DNA of 64,000 bases, from contig QXEO01000553.1 of assembly GCA_007115705.1 (NCBI GenBank), positions 14,713,277 to 14,777,276 on the forward strand. Direction: 5' to 3'. Below the pieces are notes generated by a model. That model was not told where the DNA came from. It saw only the letters and a program-made list of their open reading frames with translations, and did no database searches. The translations under genes were made by a program, and so were the position numbers. The first letter of the stretch is position 1. Every line of letters begins with the position of its first letter. Below, piece by piece: positions 1 to 10,026 of the stretch. The DNA comes from Dactylis glomerata. Its lineage: Eukaryota > Streptophyta > Magnoliopsida > Poales > Poaceae.

Positions 1-465
1 GGCCTTACCCCTTTCTTCTTAGTCTACAAAGCAGAGGCAATCTTGCCAAGTGATGTTCAGTATGATTCTCCAAGAGTCGAGGCCTATAAGGAAGAAGATG
101 CGGAAGCATCCAGACAACTATCTGTGGACCTGCTGGAAGAAGAACGAGACCTCGTAGCCCAGAGATCCGCCATCTACCAGCAGAATCTCCGCCGCTATCA
201 CAGCCGGCGAGTCCGCCAACGCTCGTTCAAAGAAGGTGACCTGGTGCTACGTCTGAAACAGCAGAAGTCCCACAAGCTATCCCCGCCTTGGGAAGGACCC
301 TTCGTCATCAGCAAAGCTCTACTGAATGGTTCCTACTACCTCATTGATATTCGCGAGCTAGATAAGTGACCAAGTAAGAAGCGCAAACGAAGAGACCCTG
401 ACGATATCTATGACGAGACAGATCGTCCATGGAACATCGCACAGCTACGTCCTTTCTACACTTAG
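1..465 (+). pseudogene. T1 polyprotein, C-terminal end (integrase tail), one premature stop
   Basis: Frame 1 is open from the first base and reads through the conserved integrase region TPFFLVY.AEA.LP and the GDLVLR/WEGPF block that ends plant Gypsy polyproteins. A TGA at 367-369 interrupts it. The same frame then stays open and reaches PWNIAQLRPFY, the usual end of this family, and a TAG at 463-465. One nonsense codon therefore separates this copy from a full C-terminus; TGA could derive from CGA by a C-to-T change. The integrase catalytic core lies outside the window. Confidence 0.85.
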
Positions 466-1115
466 CATTTACCTAGCTATGTAATAGGCACCTCTATATG
501 ATCAATGAAATAAAGCATTTGGTTCACTCTTGATTTTTTCTGAGTCTTTTACCTCCTTTATTGTTCATTTAGATCGTATAGAACCTTTTGCGCAATTGTG
601 CTTTGCACTTGCGTCTCTTTTAAATCCGCCATAGGCGGTCCGCGTAGCTTTTTTATGTTTTGATCTTCATCCGATGTTTTCTGTGTGGATTCCAGAGTAG
701 TGACTTTTTGACGATCTAAGCCGCCATCTGCTACGGGTTCTGGACGGTTGCTATTAAGTATCGTCGCCCTAGCGGATTGTTCGTGCTAATATTTCGCCAT
801 CTCACGAAAAGTCAAGCACAGAGAGCCGGATGGCGGATCGCATAATCCTACGCGTGAATTTTTTTTCAAAGTGTTGTTTTTTGGGCATGGCAAAAAACTG
901 CAAGTTGCATAAAATTAGGCCTGGCAGTTTCTTCGCGCAATCAAACCACTTCATAAAAAACAAACTGCAAAAGTTCAAAAATATTCCACTGATCCGCCAC
1001 AAGCAGATCAGTTGCAGTGCACAAGCATTCACACGCAATTTAAGTTTAGATTACAGACCCACTCAGGGGCCGAATTAATGCAAAGTATTTTTTCCGCCAT
1101 ATCGCAGGGCACATC
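466..1115. other. T1 spacer between pol and the antisense gene
   Basis: About 650 bases without a supported gene. It holds the 3' flanks of two converging transcription units: pol on the plus strand and the antisense gene on the minus strand. Octamer TCCGCCAT or its complement occurs at 625, 830 and 1093. Short open frames here lack any recognisable domain. Confidence 0.7.
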
Positions 1116-4100
1116 TCAAGAAGATGGCGGAACCTTGGAGGACACCTCGTCACCGCCATCACCACCTGCAGTTGCCGCGGAGGCGGATGCCGAAGCCTGG
1201 CTTGGCGACCCTGGCAGCTCGTATGCTTCATAGTATACGTTCAACTGAGTGCCAAGGGCACACAGTTGATCGTATCCAAGCACGCTCTGCCGGATGGCGG
1301 CCTCGTCCACCGGCGCGCCGTCCTCGCCGCTCTCCGGGATGCCGGAGGTGAGCTGGTCCAGGTCCATCTCGGGATAGTGGGCCTTCACCAAGGTCAACGC
1401 TGTCCTGGCACCACCCCGAGCAGAGGACAGTTTCCAGTCCGCCACCAGCCCTGGCACCAGCAGAAGCTTCTGTGTGAGCGCGATGGCGGAGATGTTGGAA
1501 GAACCCGCTATCTGCAGGCTCCCGCACGCTTGGCGACCAGCGCTGAGAAGGCCATCCAGCTCCTTCCTCGCTGCGTCGGTGGCCATGCGCAAGCCCTCAG
1601 CGGTGTCCATCTCGCCCTGCCCCAAAGCGACTGCATAGCGGAAAAGAAGACGCATCATGCACGGCATAGCAGAAATTGAAAAACTTTACGTTATAAGAAG
1701 AGATGGTACCTAGCAAGTTGTCCTGGAAGTGATGGAGGAGCTCGTTAAAGCCTTCACGCCGCTTCTCAAAATCAGCGGCGGCTTTGCGGAGGTCCGCTAT
1801 CTCCTTGTCCTTCTTCTTGCCCTGGTTCTCCTGGTCCTTCAGCTGCCTCTCGAGGGTGGCGTTTTCAGCCAACGATTTCCGGAGCTGTTCATTCAGCCCA
1901 TCCATCGCAATGGCATGGCCCTTCTTCATCCCCTCAAGTGTGGACTTGAGCTTGGCAGCGTCTGCATGGCGGAAGTTTGTCAGCTCAGCATTGATTGAAA
2001 GGAAAACAAACTTGTTAAGGTAAATTACCGCTATTCTCAAGCTCCTGCTGCAAATCCGCCATAAGAGCGCTTTTGGCTGCCAGCTCCTTCTCCTGCGAGC
2101 TGACAACCTGGACCAGGTCTTCCACCACCTTCTTGTAATTCTGGCAAAAACAAAATTGAAGTGTTAGTTACTCTTAGAGCTTCATGCCAGATACATATCC
2201 GCCATAACGCTCGGGGGCTACTCACGATGATTTTTTAGTCACTCTTAGAGCATCATGATGGATAGAATCCGCCATAATTCTCGGGGGCTACTTATGCTGA
2301 TTTTTTGTCTTCCTAAGAGCTTTATGCTGGATAGTTATCCGCCATAACGCTCGGGGGCTACTCAGTATGAAATTTCAAGGGTTCTCTATAGAGCACTGTG
2401 TGAACTACCAGCGCTCGAGGGCTAAGCTATTAAAAAATTACAGAAGTCACTCTTGAAGCCCCGTAGCGGATCGGAATCTACAAATCCGCCATGGTGCTCG
2501 GGGGCTACTGGGAGTACATACCTTCTTCATTGTGGCTGTTTTCTCAACAAAAGCGGTGATACCGCTGGACAGCTGGTTGCTGGCATCTTCTTGGCTGGAA
2601 ATAAGATTGACGACCTCAAGTTGCTTTTGTCTCCAGTATAAACTGCCCCCTGACGGAGTATCCTCCACTTGACCCTGAGAGCCAGAAGCCTTTTCGCTTT
2701 GCACGACATCATTAGCCGTAGCTTCAGTCGTTGGGTCGATTTCTGGCATTGGGTCAAACTGACCACCAGCATCCTCCATATCAATATCAATACGAACGGA
2801 GGGAGTTGGTGCATCAGGGGTGAGCGGGATAGTGGCAGGGGAGGGCTTGGCTCGCTTGGAGGACGGCTCCTTGACAGTAGGCTTCTTTCTTCTGAGAAAA
2901 AGGGGATTAGAGATGGAAAGCAGCAAAACAATGAAGAAGGGTGTCCAAAGATTACCTTGACTTGGGCAAATTGATGGTAGCGGTATTCTCAGATGGCGTT
3001 TCTAACTCCGCCCTGCGTTGAGCTTCGAAACAACGGGAATCACCAGATTTCCCGCCACCACCGCGAGTTTTTCCACTACCAGCCCGTTTCTTGGGAACCA
3101 CCTTCTCCTGGGTCGTATGGGCTGTATCATCCACATTCCCCGCCATCTCCTCTTTGTTTCCGCTAGAGTGAACAACTTCCTCCTTAGCGGCAGATTTGAG
3201 GTTGGAGCGGCGAAGGGGATGGGCAAAGTGAGCAGGACCAAGCGATTTGAGCTGATAAGAAGAAAAATGTTGTCTTATAAAATATAAAGATATTGTATAG
3301 TACTATGGCGGAAAGGGAACTTACCAAAGGACAGGTGCCATTCTCAAACATAGCCATGCCAAACTTCAAGGGTTTCTTCCTGGGAGACTTCATCAGAGAA
3401 CGGATGCGCTTCTCGACCACTTTAGGGTCTAGCTCCTGGTCCGAGCAACGCATGCCATCATTTGCACCAGTATACTCGTGCATCAGGCGATCGCGGTGTT
3501 GCAGTGGCTGAATCTGCCGGGATATCCAGCAGTTGATGGTGCCGATCCCTCTCAAGCCATCCACAGATAGCCTGGCGATCCGCCGAGCCAAGAGCTTGAC
3601 ATAGGGGGTGGCGGACTCATCGTTGACAGCTATCCAGGAGTCACGAGATTCAGCAGGAACGTTCTTAAAGGGAGGAAGGCCGCGGGCTTGAGATGGCGCA
3701 GGTTTGTCCGCCATATAGAACCAGGACCCTCTCCATCCTATGGCGGAATCCAGTGGCATGATGAAGGGGTATTCCTTCGACCTTCGTGGAAGAAAGCAAA
3801 CCGTTCCGCAGGTTCGAAGAGATCCGTCATCTTCATAGTTGGCCCGCACAGAGAAGAAAAGTTGGAAGAGGTCCACCCTGGGGCGGATCCCAAGGTATCC
3901 CTCGCATAAAGCTGCGTAACCCGCCACAGACACCAAGCTATTTGGTGATATGTGGTGGAGCTGCAGTCCATAAAACTTCAGAAGATTAGTGAAGAAAAGA
4001 GATGGAGGCATACTGAGACCCCTCTCCACGTGAAATTTGAGCATCATGATCTCGGAGGGGTTAGGAAGAGGCACTGGGGCCTTGAAGTCAGTCCGCCATC

Positions 4101-4335
4101 CGGATTCAGCTTGAGGAGCCACAGTGCCCTCGCCTTCCATGGCCTGGATGTCAGAATCCTTAACATGGGATTTCTGCCAATACCCATGAAGGTTCTGGGG
4201 GATCTGCTCTTCATCCTCAGCACCTTCCTCTTCAGCTTCGCCATCCGCTTCCTTGTCTGCGAGATCATCCAGGTTTGCACCCGCCATCTCCTCTTCAGCT
4301 TCGGACATGTTGTCCTCTGGGTCCAAATCCGCCAT
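1116..4335 (-). CDS. T1 antisense six-exon gene, PF04195-like N-terminus plus coiled coil, 851 aa
   Basis: Exons on the minus strand: 4335-3325, 3251-2956, 2891-2522, 2140-2029, 1961-1710 and 1630-1116. All five introns (73, 64, 381, 67 and 79 bases) run GT to AG, and all exon phases match, giving 852 codons including the stop. I derived this structure by eye. Residues about 95-250 (motifs LKFHVERGLSMPPSLFF, FYGLQLHHISPNS, GYLGIRPRVDLFQLFF) resemble PF04195, the 'putative gypsy type transposon' family of grasses. An acidic N-terminus precedes it. A Lys/Arg-rich stretch lies in exons 2-3, and exons 4-5 (residues about 560-680) look like a coiled coil. The biochemical function of PF04195 proteins is unknown to me. 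The gene is opposite to gag-pol and has its own TATA box. No inactivating mutation is visible. Confidence 0.8.
2158..2521. repeat. Four composite TCCGCCAT + CTCGGGGGCTAC units in intron 3 of the T1 antisense gene
   Basis: TCCGCCAT starts at 2198, 2268, 2338 and 2485, each followed exactly 12 bases later by CTCGGGGGCTAC (2210, 2280, 2350, 2497). The first three units form a tandem array with a 70-base period. The second motif resembles the polypurine tract next to the T1 3' LTR (CCCTGGGGGCTAC, ending at 5000) and is in the same orientation. Confidence 0.9.
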
Positions 4336-4621
4336 CCCGGGATGTTCTCCCTGGACTGATTATTGCAGAGGGGAATCTTCCTCCTCAGCATCAGAATGGT
4401 GGCGGGCCGGTGATCCGGAGTTCATGGCGTCGGGCGAAAGGAAGGTTTCGCTATGAAATGCTTGAAGAACTTGAGTGAGTTGGTCCGGCGGAAAAAGCTA
4501 CCGGCGGCGAGGTTTTCCGCGGTGGCTCGTCGGAGATGACGAAGCTCTCGTGGCGGCGCTAAGGAGAGAGAATGCGACGCGGGCGAATGAGGGGTGACCA
4601 GCCGGGGGTGAGAGGCCGGGG

Positions 4622-4629
4622 TATATATA
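4622..4629 (-). promoter_or_regulatory. TATA box of the T1 antisense gene
   Basis: TATATATA lies on the minus strand about 290 bases upstream of the ATG at 4335, in GC-rich sequence. It would place a transcription start near 4590 and give a 5' leader of about 250 bases. It faces away from the 3' LTR, so the gene does not depend on an LTR promoter. Confidence 0.6.
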
Positions 4630-4987
4630 GACCCCGGGCCTCGAGATTCGTGCCCGCCATCACCACCGTTCGTCCTGATCGCAAAAACCCTAATCTGGTG
4701 ACACGTGTCCAGGGGTAAAAAAGTATCTTGGTGAAAGCAGTGCGTGCACTGTAAGTTTTGCCCTAGAAGGAACTGTGTGCCGAGATTTACGGCGGATTTC
4801 AACGGTATGATCCAACGGATCCCGAAAATCTCGCTAAGATAACTACGTCGCTTGATCCGTTATTTACGGTGGATTAATAGATGAAAGAAGGAGCATCAAG
4901 ATGACCGCCATCCCGGTGCAGAAGAGCTATGGCGGAAGTAGCTCACCAAGAATATGCATGGCGGATGAAGATGGCAATCTTGAAGTT

Positions 4988-5000
4988 CCCTGGGGGCTAC
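4988..5000 (+). other. T1 polypurine tract
   Basis: CCCTGGGGGCTAC directly precedes the 3' LTR start TGTTGGGG at 5001. This is the position where plus-strand DNA synthesis is primed in LTR retrotransposons. Confidence 0.75.
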
Positions 5001-5579
5001 TGTTGGGGATATACCAAATGGGTATACCAGCGACGTAGTCCTAAATCAGCAAGCCAGGGTGGCCCATCAGGGGTGGTATGGCGGATTCGCTATACCGGGC
5101 GGCCCAGTTGCTGAAGTTGCCACGGCGGTACTGGACGCAGGCGCTTATGGTGGATCCGGAGACAGGCCCATGGCGGATTGCTGACGACAGGCCCATGGCG
5201 GGTTTGGAGACGGCCCATGGCGGGTTGCCTTGTAGCACACGCAGAGGACTTAGTCTAGGACTCCAAGTTGTATCCGCTTCGGTACCAACGTGTAGCCCAC
5301 GCCAGGCGCCTTTATAAGCCCGGAGTGGAGCAGCCCTTGAGGAAAGATTAGAGTCATACGGCCAATCGCATAGCGAAACAGCCAACCTCATCATTGTAAC
5401 CAAGCACTTGTTGCCATATAGTGAATTATAGCAGCACGTAGGATCTCGCCACCGTCGCGGGATCTGAAGCTGGGTAAACTCGTGCTACCACCGTCCTGGA
5501 TCGCTCCTCCGTGTTCACCCCCTTCCACAAACCGCCATACCACTACCTCTATGGCAGATCTGTTGACGAAACCACGACA
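5001..5579 (+). repeat. T1 3' LTR (579 bp)
   Basis: Starts TGTTGGGGATATACC after the polypurine tract and ends CACGACA, giving TGT...ACA termini. The right border is set by the start of LINE coding sequence at 5580. It contains ATGGCGGA at 5078 and 5170 and two CATGGCGGG variants near 5193 and 5214, the same motif that is dispersed through the T1 interior. The other LTR is outside the window, so the borders rest on one copy. Confidence 0.75.
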
Positions 5580-6052
5580 ACTGGAGTCATGAAGAAACAC
5601 TTCACCACCTTTTTGTTACTTGTCTTTTTGCATCAGCCTGTTGGGATGCCATCTGCCCAAACAGAACGAAAGATCTATCAATCTTGGAAACTTTATCAGA
5701 TCTCAGAGACAAACTTCATGTACCTTTCTTCATGTAAGTTATAATACTGGCAGCTTGGAGCATATGGATTATTCGAAACAACAAGATCTTCAACAATGAA
5801 AATCCAATAATCGCTAGTTGGAAAGCTATCTTCAAACAAGAACTTAGATGGGTTCAATTTAGATTGAAAGCAAAACATTTAGACAATTTCAGAGATTGGA
5901 TTTTGCATATACCTTTGTAATTTGTTATATTCCATAGCCCTTCCTCTACTAGCTAGATGCTTGAAATTATGTAATCTTGTAACACTTTACCTATATTTAT
6001 AAAAATTGCAGTGGGACTCTCTCCCACTGTTTTACCCTTTCAAAAAAAAAAA
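5580..6052 (+). mobile_element. LINE 3' fragment ending in a poly(A) tail
   Basis: The fragment ends in an A tract at 6042-6052 directly joined to T2 LTR sequence, as expected for a LINE 3' end. Its left part was separated by insertion of T1. The 3' untranslated part is 5921-6041. The fragment lies inside the T2 5' LTR, about 130 bases from where that LTR should begin. Confidence 0.85.
5582..5920 (+). pseudogene. LINE ORF2 C-terminus (zf-RVT region), one internal stop
   Basis: The frame starting at 5582 reads HEETLHHLFVTCLFASACW, the zinc-binding region that follows reverse transcriptase in plant LINEs (E..HLF..C.FA..CW). After a TAA at 5735-5737 it continues in the same frame with AWSIWIIRNNKIF and WKAIFKQEL, typical of the last part of plant LINE ORF2. 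It ends with a TAA at 5918-5920. The reverse transcriptase and endonuclease domains are not in the window. Confidence 0.85.
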
Positions 6053-7358
6053 CAGTGCCAGTTCCCTATTTTCTGCTATTTTTGTGTTCCAGAAAAGCTA
6101 CATAGGAAATATTCTCGGAATTGGACGGAACAAGTTTCAGAAGTCTTATTTTTCCCGTAAGAGGACCGAAGACCGAACGAGAGCCAGAGGGGGGCCAGGG
6201 GCCAGCCTCACCATGAGGGGGCGCGGCCGCGCCCCTGGCCGCGCCCCCCTGTGGTGAGACCCCCCTGGTCGCCTCCTGACGACGCCCCTTCGCCTATAAG
6301 TAGCCTCGCGATGGAAAACCCTAGGGGAATCGGCAATTTTCGAGAAAGAGTTCTGCAGCTCCGCCGCCGCCACTGACGAATTTCGGGGGACAGAAGTCTC
6401 TGTTCCAGCACCCTGCTGGGACAGGGAAGTGCCCCCGGAGCCATCTCCATCGGTCTCCATCGCCGTCTCCGCCATCTCCATCGACCTCACCGCCATCTCC
6501 ATCAACCTTGCTGTCTCCTATGATGAGGAGGGAGTAGTTCTTCCCCGGAGTTAAGGGCTCTACCGGTACCTATGTGGTTCACCTCTCTCTCCCATGATGT
6601 GATCTTTATGTGATCGTGAGCTTTGTATCTGGTTGAATTGGTAGATGTTATTATTCAGATATTATGCTACTCCCGTGCTTTATATTTGTAATCTCCAGAG
6701 ATACCTTCTATCATGGTGTGAAGGTGACTAGTATGCACATCATGTGTATCTTTTTGGTTAATGTCTCTATGAATTGTTGGTGTTTGTTGGAACCATCTAG
6801 TGCGTTCACGGTGATAGTGTGGGACAATCTAGTTTGGGTACATACGGACTTTGAGGAGTGCTTCATAGCTCTACGCATGATTAGTCTTCATTTTCCATTG
6901 GAGAATTATTTTGAGTTGCATATTGATGATTGTATCTATTGGTTCAATTATGTTATATTTGTTGAGAGTGTGTCCACTAGTGAAAGTATGATCCCTAGGC
7001 CTTGTTTCCAAGCTTTGCACATCATTTCCTTTCAGTTTTGTTACATATTTGCTCGCAGTGATACTTATTTCAGATTACGTTTACTACTCATAATCATCGC
7101 TACTACTTGTATTTCACTATCTCTTCGCCGAACTAGTGCACCTATACATCTGACAAGTGTATTGGGTGTGTTGGGGACACAAGAGACTTTCTGTATCATA
7201 ATTGCAGGGTTGCTTGAGAGGGATAGCTTTGACCTCTTCCTCCCTGAGTTTGATAAACCTCGGGTGATCCACTTAAGGGAAACTTGCTACTGTTCTACAA
7301 ACCTCTGCACTTGGAGGCCCAACACTGTCTACAAGAACAGATGCGTGCATAGACATCA
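6053..7358 (+). repeat. T2 5' LTR, truncated at its left end
   Basis: Aligns with the 3' LTR from about position 12796 onward. A TATA-like box CTATAAGTAG lies at 6294-6303. It ends GTGCATAGACATCA and is followed by internal sequence. The lost first part should lie left of the LINE, outside the window. Confidence 0.85.
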
Positions 7359-7368
7359 AGCTCTTTTC

Positions 7369-7386
7369 TGGCGCCATTGTCGGGGA
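7369..7386 (+). other. T2 primer-binding site
   Basis: TGGCGCCATTGTCGGGGA begins ten bases after the 5' LTR. The equivalent site in T6 is TGGCGTCGTGGCCGGGGA at 34199. This class of site (TGGCGCCG...) is usual for Athila-like elements of grasses. Confidence 0.65.
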
Positions 7387-7498
7387 GGTAAGGTAAAAGG
7401 TACTCGCATCCTCCTGTGTGAGTGCTTGGAGTTATTTCCTTTAGATTCTGCAATTATATCTTTTTGTTTCTTGTTTTTATTTTCACTAGTTAGGCTTA

Positions 7499-10026
7499 AT
7501 GGAAAGTAAAGAGTTCTTTAGTCTTTTTCCTGAGTTTAGAATTGAAGTGTTTGAAAAACCTTTGGATCTTATTTCGCATAGCAATGTTATTATTACGAAT
7601 GCTTTAAATACCATTATTGCTAATGCTATAGAAAAGTCTAAGCTTGGGGAAGCTGGTTTTGTTAAGCATGATATTTTTAGTTCCCCAGCTTTAGTGGAGA
7701 AAGTTTGCTCTGATGATATTTTATCTCCCATGTGTGATGTTTCTAATGATGCTCGTGCTCCTCATCCTTTTAAAATACCTATGAAGATTGTTGAATATGC
7801 TATGGATAAGTGCTATTTAGGAGATGGAATAGTCCATCCTGGTGATCATTTGCTTTTTATACATGAATTATGCGAGTTGTTCAAGTGTGCAGGTATTTCG
7901 ATTAACCGAGTTAAGAAGAAGCTATTCTCTTTATCACTGAAGGGCAGAGCTGCGGAATGGTATAAAACACTGAAGGATGGCTGGCCTATTGATTGGGAGG
8001 AAATTGTACCTCTCTTTTATTCTAAATTCTATCCTTCTAGTGAGGTTTATAAAGATAGGAATTACATTTATAATTTTCATCCACATGAGGGAGAAAGCAT
8101 TGCCCAAGCGTGGGGAAGATTGAAGTTACTAATGCACAAATGTCCTATTCATGATCTTCCCCGTAATATTGTTATTAATAATTTTTATGCAAGGCTTTCA
8201 GGATATTACAAGGACTATCTAGATGCATGCTTTGATGGGTCTTTCACAAGCAAGGATGTTGACACCAAGTGGGATCTGCTTGAAACAATTCAAAACAATA
8301 TTGAAGGTTGGGATAGCAATAAAGGTAAAGGATCAGGTATGAATTATGAGTTTGATTGCATTTAGTCTTTCGCTAAAACTGCTAATTTTCAAGAGCTTAG
8401 TGCTAAGTATGGTCTTGATCCTCAAATTATGATTGATTGCTTTAAACCTTTGCTTCCCATATTAATGTTCCTAAAGGAAATGGGGACGTGTATCATGAAC
8501 CTTTTAAGGACACTTGCATAGAAAATGATATTGTTGTTGATGATTGCAATAAACATGCTCGAACTTCTGAAAGTCCTATTTCTTATAAGCATGTTAATTT
8601 TTGTGGAGTACATAGACCTTGTGAACAGAGTCACAACAAGGAAGATTATTGTGTCCACCACGCAAATGAAGAAACCCGAATGTGGTTCCGGGCTCTAGAT
8701 GAGCTTGGTAAAAAGGTTTGTAAGCTTTATCCTTTTCTTTGTAAATATTGCGATGACATAGGTCATTTTAATTTCCAATGCTCAAGCCCTAATAGTTACT
8801 CTTCTAGTACCGCAAGTTTGTATTGTGATGACAAGATTACTCTCAATCAGCATGATGAGCTTACTTTGTTTTTGGGGTGTGAAGAGATATCTAGAAAGAT
8901 TTCTTTGGTCGATATGAATGATGCTGATATTAATAGCACACTTCGTGGTTGTCGTCTCTATTGTGTTAAAGATTGCCTCGCAAATACTTACTTACAAAAT
9001 CTTATAAAACATGATGTTTTGCCAAGCTATGACAGGACTGATAGATGTTTCTATCTTATTAATAGAGAGGAGGAATCCTCCAAAGTTTCTTCTGTTGTTT
9101 CTGTCAGTAAACCAGATTATGTGGAGAAGATGCCTTTCCCTCCTAAAGGATATGTGGAGAAGATGCCCTTCAAGTCTCTGCCTCCTAAAGGCGAGAGTAA
9201 GAAGAGTAATAATAGTATGAAGAAGAGGAGTAAAAGGCGAGACGAAATGGTATCTTCCCCTAAGCATTTTGATCCTATTATAGATTATGATAATTCTGAT
9301 TGGGATGATGTTCCCATGCCTGTTACCTATGTTAGTGATCATGATTGGGAAAAGCACTCTACTTTTGATATTGAAAATCTTTTTGGTACCAATTCTAAGG
9401 TTAATAATTGTTGTACCATTAGTACTATCCATGTTCCTTCCTATGATGATATGTTTGATGAGTATGCTTTGCGAAATAGCTGTTCTCTCGCTTATGATGA
9501 TGTTAAACCTCTAGTTTACGATGTTTATGATGATGAGTATAATATTTTCAGTTAATCTACTTTTGAGGAGAAAAATAGTTATGATTACAATATGCCTCCT
9601 ATTTTTGATGATTATGGTGATGGGAATAATTATTCTGTTGAATCTGCTCCTTCTACGATTGTTCATGTGGGGAGTATTAATTTTCTTATGCATGTGGCTC
9701 ATGATAGGGAAGCTTTATGTGATAGTGATATTGTTAATTCTATTCATGATGCTACTGAAAGTTACTATGAGAGAGGGAAACATGGTTTGATGGATCTCAA
9801 CAATATTGAGTTTCCCCTCTTTTTGTTGCAATTCTTGAAGTTGTACTTGTTTTGCCTTCCTATGCTTTTTGCTTTGCGCTTTCATGACTTGTCTCTTTAC
9901 AAGACTATTTTTCATAGGAAGTGGTTTAGATTTAAATGTGTTTCATATTTGCTTTTTGATGCTCTCTCTTGCTTTAAGTTCCTATATAGCGCCTTTGCCT
10001 TAAGCTCTTTTATGGCGCCTACATGA
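7499..10026 (+). pseudogene. T2 gag-like polyprotein, degenerate
   Basis: Residues 7499-8365 give a retrotransposon gag core (LFSLSLKGRAAEWYKTL, FYSKFYPSS, IAQAWGRLKLLMHKCP). The frame stops at 8363-8365, continues in frame for a while, shifts near 8460, and resumes at 8488-9555. There it carries a CCHC zinc knuckle, CKYCDDIGHFNFQC (C-x2-C-x4-H-x4-C), near 8743-8784. A TAA at 9553-9555 is followed by more open sequence in the same frame, and the rest of the ORF-like sequence runs to 10026. At least three lesions break it. No pol domain follows. Confidence 0.8.

Larger units (their letters stand above)
1..5579 (+). mobile_element. T1: 3' half of a Retand/Tat-like Gypsy LTR retrotransposon
   Basis: The window opens inside the integrase C-terminal part of a Gypsy polyprotein, followed by a long spacer with an antisense gene and then a 3' LTR at 5001-5579. 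The 5' LTR, gag and most of pol lie to the left of the window. The extra antisense gene between integrase and 3' LTR is typical of the Tat lineage (Retand, Ogre, Grande type), so I place it there; the reverse transcriptase that would settle this is not visible. The 3' LTR abuts LINE sequence at 5580, so the element was inserted into a LINE. Its 5-bp target duplication would be ACTGG if the LTR ends at 5579, which cannot be checked here. Confidence 0.85.

Noticed and set aside
2158..2361. Regular 70-base repeats that could suggest a CRISPR array
   Set aside because: Only three regular units, the spacers are themselves similar, and the context is a plant retrotransposon intron.
6664..7509. Plus-strand open frame of 281 codons with hydrophobic stretches, and its relative at 13386-14090
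   Set aside because: Both lie in the two T2 LTR copies, and the first runs across the LTR end and the primer site; no conserved domain.
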